Assembly (NCBI GenBank): GCA_000336895.1 | Contig: AOLX01000025.1 | Coordinates: forward strand, 184,269 to 248,268 | From: Haloarcula argentinensis DSM 12282 | GTDB lineage: Archaea > Halobacteriota > Halobacteria > Halobacteriales > Haloarculaceae | Direction: 5' to 3' | DNA length: 64,000 bases | Shown: positions 61,278 through 64,000 of the stretch, piece after piece | How the letters are laid out: every line of letters starts with the position of its first letter | Position numbering within the stretch: the stretch's first letter is position 1 | Notes under the pieces: generated by a model | Told to the model about the DNA's origin: nothing | Seen by the model: only the letters and a program-made list of their open reading frames with translations | Databases searched by the model: none | Position numbers and translations under genes: made by a program

Positions 61278-63953
61278 ATGAAATTCCAACGCGTCAAGCT
61301 ATCCAATTTCAAGTGCTACGACGATGCCGACCTGCGACTGGACAACGGCGTGACCGTCATCCACGGACTCAACGGGAGCGGGAAGTCGTCCCTGCTTGAG
61401 GCCTGTTTCTTCGCGCTGTACGGCTCGAAGGCGCTGGATGAGAACCTCGGCGACGTGGTTACCATCGGAGCCGACGACTGTACCGTCGAACTGTGGTTCT
61501 CCCACGCCGGCGGCGACTACCACCTCACGCGCCGGGTCCGCGCGACCGGCGCGCAACCGACGACGGCGAAGTGTGTGCTGGAGACTCCCGACGGAAACTA
61601 CGAGGGGGCGCGCGACGTGCGCCGGCGGATTACGGAGCTCTTGCGGATGGACAGCGAGGCGTTCGTCAACTGCGCCTACGTCCGCCAGGGCGAGGTGAAC
61701 AAGCTCATCAACGCCTCTCCCGGCGACCGACAGGATATGCTCGACGACCTCCTCCAACTGGGGAAGCTGGAGGAGTACCGCGAGCGGGCCAGCGACGCCC
61801 GCGTCGGGGTCGGTCGCGTGCGCGACGACAAGCAGGGAGCACTCTCACAACTCGACGAGCAGATAGAGGAGAAAGAGGCGAAGGACCTCCACGAGCGCTT
61901 GAACGGCCTCGAAACGAAGGAGTCGGAACTGCACGAGGAGATCGAACACATCGAGGATCAGAAGGCCACTGCCGAGGAGACGCTCACGCGGGCCGAGTCG
62001 GTCCTCGAAGAGTACGAGGAGAAACGCGACGAACTGTCGACCCTCGAAGCCGACATCGAGGAACTGGAGACGACCATCACCGAGACCGAGACGGAACGAA
62101 CCGAGCTCAAAGAGCAGATCAGCGACCTGCAGGACCAGCGGGCGTCGCTGCGGGAGGAGCTCTCGGAGACGGTCGCCGACACAGACCTCGACAGTTCGGA
62201 CCTCGACCCCAAAACCGTCGATGCGCGACTCGACGAACTGCAGTCCCGCGACGACGAACTGCAGAGCCGCATTGAGGACCAGCGGGTCGACGCGAAGGAA
62301 CACAGCAGCACCGCCGATGCGCTAGCCGAGAGCGTCGCGGACCTCGAATCTCGGGCCAAAGACAAGCGCGAGGAAGCCGACGAACTGGAAGCCGACATCG
62401 AAGCTGCGCGGGAGACTATTGCCGAGCGGCGGGAGCAGATCAGCGATATCGACGACCAGATCGCCGACCTCGAAGCCGAGTTCGAGGACGCGCCGACCGA
62501 CCGCGACGGGGTGCGGTCGCACAAAGACTCCATCGCCAGTGACCTCGACGACGCCCGACAGCGGGTGACTGAACTGGAGACAAAACTGGAGAGCGAGCGC
62601 GAGGCGCTGGCCGAGGCGGAGGCGTTGCTTGAGGCCGGCAAGTGTCCCGAGTGCGGGCAGGACGTAGCCGAGTCGCCACATGTCGACTCCATTGAGGACG
62701 ACCGCGATCAGATCGCGGAGCTGGAGGAGCGGCTCACGGACGCCCGTGAGGACGTGTCAGACCTGCAGGCAGAACACGAATCGGCGACGGCACTGGTCGA
62801 GACCGCGGACGAACTGGCGACGCTGGAGAACAACCGCTCGAACATCGTGCAACTGGTCGAGGAGAAAGAAGACGGGCTAGACGCGGACCAGGAGCGCATC
62901 GAGACGCTCCGCGAGGAAGCAGCGAAACACGAGTCCGAGGCCGAGACGAAGCGCGAGAAAGCTGCCGAAGCCCGCGAGCAGGCCGAGGACTGTCGGTCGG
63001 TCGTCGCCGAATGCAATCAGGAACGCCAGCAGGTCAAGCAGTCGATCGAGCGTTTAGAGCGGGTCGAAGACCTGCTTGCGAAGATCGACGACTGCACTGA
63101 TGACATCGAACGCTTGCGAGAGAAGCGCAGTCAGCAGGCCGAACTGAACGACCAGCGCCGCGAACAGCTCGCGGAGAAGCGCGAGCGCAAGCAAGAGCTG
63201 GCTGAGTCGTTCGACGAGGAACGCATCGAAGAGGCTCGAAGCGAGAGGCAGCGGGCGAAAAAGTATATCGAGCAGGCCGAGGCGACGCTGGCGGAGAAAC
63301 GCGAAAAGCGCGACGAACTGCAAAACGCCATCGGCGGCGTCACGAACGAGATCGAGGAACTGGAGTCACTGCGGGACCGGCGCGAGGACCTCGAAGCGAC
63401 CTTGGAGAAACTCGAAACACTGTACGAGGAAACCGAGGAGCTACAGGAGATGTACGGGACGCTTCGGGCAGAGCTGCGCCAGCGCAACGTCGAGACACTC
63501 GAACGGATGCTCAATCAGACGTTCGATCTGGTGTACCAGAACGACTCGTACTCCCACATCGAACTCGACGGGCAGTACCAGCTGACGGTGTACCAGAAGG
63601 ACGGCGAACCGCTGGAGCCCGAACAGCTCTCCGGCGGCGAGCGGGCGCTGTTCAACCTCAGCCTGCGGTGTGCCATCTATCGCCTGCTCGCGGAAGGCAT
63701 CGAGGGGGCTGCGCCGATGCCGCCGCTCATCCTAGACGAGCCGACGGTGTTTCTGGATTCGGGTCACGTCACGCAACTGCTCGACCTCGTGGAGTACATG
63801 CGCGACGAGGTCGGCGTCGAGCAGATTCTTGTAGTCAGCCACGACGAGGAACTGGTCGGTGCGGCGGACGACCTCGTCCGCGTCGAGAAAGACGCCACGA
63901 CCAACCGCTCGCGGGTCGAGCAGGTCGAAGCGACGGTCGCGGAACTGGCCTGA
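61278..63953 (+). CDS. rad50: Rad50 SMC-like ATPase
   Basis: 891 aa from the ATG at 61278 (MKFQRVKLSNFKCYDDADLR). Walker A is GLNGSGKSS (30-38), followed by the Q-loop region VRQGEVNKLIN. Two long coiled-coil arms flank the zinc hook CPEC at Cys456-Cys459, the half-site that dimerises through zinc. The ABC signature LSGGERALFNLSLRCAIY lies near 785 and Walker B LILDEPTVFLD near 815. Together with Mre11 it tethers and processes DNA ends. In Halobacterium and Haloferax the complex also influences recombination choice. The repetitive Glu/Arg codons in the arms are normal for coiled coils. Confidence 0.97.
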   Translation: MKFQRVKLSNFKCYDDADLRLDNGVTVIHGLNGSGKSSLLEACFFALYGSKALDENLGDVVTIGADDCTVELWFSHAGGDYHLTRRVRATGAQPTTAKCVLETPDGNYEGARDVRRRITELLRMDSEAFVNCAYVRQGEVNKLINASPGDRQDMLDDLLQLGKLEEYRERASDARVGVGRVRDDKQGALSQLDEQIEEKEAKDLHERLNGLETKESELHEEIEHIEDQKATAEETLTRAESVLEEYEEKRDELSTLEADIEELETTITETETERTELKEQISDLQDQRASLREELSETVADTDLDSSDLDPKTVDARLDELQSRDDELQSRIEDQRVDAKEHSSTADALAESVADLESRAKDKREEADELEADIEAARETIAERREQISDIDDQIADLEAEFEDAPTDRDGVRSHKDSIASDLDDARQRVTELETKLESEREALAEAEALLEAGKCPECGQDVAESPHVDSIEDDRDQIAELEERLTDAREDVSDLQAEHESATALVETADELATLENNRSNIVQLVEEKEDGLDADQERIETLREEAAKHESEAETKREKAAEAREQAEDCRSVVAECNQERQQVKQSIERLERVEDLLAKIDDCTDDIERLREKRSQQAELNDQRREQLAEKRERKQELAESFDEERIEEARSERQRAKKYIEQAEATLAEKREKRDELQNAIGGVTNEIEELESLRDRREDLEATLEKLETLYEETEELQEMYGTLRAELRQRNVETLERMLNQTFDLVYQNDSYSHIELDGQYQLTVYQKDGEPLEPEQLSGGERALFNLSLRCAIYRLLAEGIEGAAPMPPLILDEPTVFLDSGHVTQLLDLVEYMRDEVGVEQILVVSHDEELVGAADDLVRVEKDATTNRSRVEQVEATVAELA

Positions 63954-64000
63954 GCGCAGTCACGACGCTGGACAGCCCTCAGTCGCGGAGATGTGCCAGC

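Noticed and set aside
61860-63450. Apparent short tandem repeats of GAG/CGC-type codons
   Set aside because: These are coiled-coil heptads of Rad50, not DNA repeats.
63979-64000. Possible C-terminal end of a minus-strand gene (…LAHLRD then stop)
   Set aside because: Only seven codons are visible, too little to support a feature.
1-64000. CRISPR arrays, IS elements and rRNA genes
   Set aside because: No regularly spaced repeats, transposase motifs or rRNA signatures were found on either strand by reading.

Overview
The window is haloarchaeal chromosomal DNA, most likely from Haloarcula or a close relative; the genus is an inference. The proteins are strongly acidic, the genes are GC-rich, and the markers are archaeal: TFB with zinc ribbon, Mre11/Rad50, the archaeal shikimate entry route (ADTH synthase plus DHQ synthase II), an AglD-like glycosyltransferase, Htr-type transducers, Tat lipoproteins and a PhiH1-type repressor.

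Layout. (1) 1-2298: a CosB/CosT-like pair, a lipoprotein solute-binding protein and its membrane transducer; the transducer is cut by the window's left edge. (2) 2299-4114: a repeat-bearing intergenic stretch and an S66 peptidase. (3) About 4115-14972: an integrative element of about 10.8 kb, bracketed by imperfect direct repeats that share a perfect 22-bp core. It carries a tyrosine recombinase with an overlapping ribbon-helix-helix partner, a prim-pol replication protein, a PhiH1-like repressor with nearby inverted repeats, a one-repeat TFB-like factor, an HhH protein, two lipoproteins and several unknowns. Its left edge holds a two-gene nuclease operon: a DUF262-DUF1524 protein plus a PD-(D/E)XK-like partner, a candidate defence module. 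(4) 15127-20616: a DsbA-like lipoprotein with a Cys-containing membrane partner, a second transducer, the YchF GTPase and a GNAT protein. (5) 20745-28413: aromatic amino acid synthesis (trpC-trpB-trpA-ADTH synthase, DHQ synthase II, aroD), interrupted by a MinD-like ATPase with a long acidic tail. (6) 28450-35561: a DNA methyltransferase, TFB, a Tat-exported hydrolase, an AglD-like protein and a radical-SAM/HhH protein. (7) 35710-49822: transporters (NhaC, ABC, MFS), small zinc ribbons, Hsp20, a Nudix CoA pyrophosphatase, a DHH phosphoesterase and other housekeeping genes. (8) 49867-59394: a tightly overlapping type IV pilus/Tad-like operon with an ATPase, a TadC/FlaJ-like membrane protein and five or six poorly described secreted or anchored subunits, plus an unreported 40-aa single-helix protein just upstream. 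(9) 60026-63953: mre11-rad50.

The parts most worth attention are the nuclease pair in the integrative element, the pilus-like operon with its possible mini-pilin, the solitary cyclin-repeat TFB-like factor, and a palindromic REP-like insertion that forms the C-terminal tail of trpB. No tRNA, rRNA or CRISPR array was recognised.
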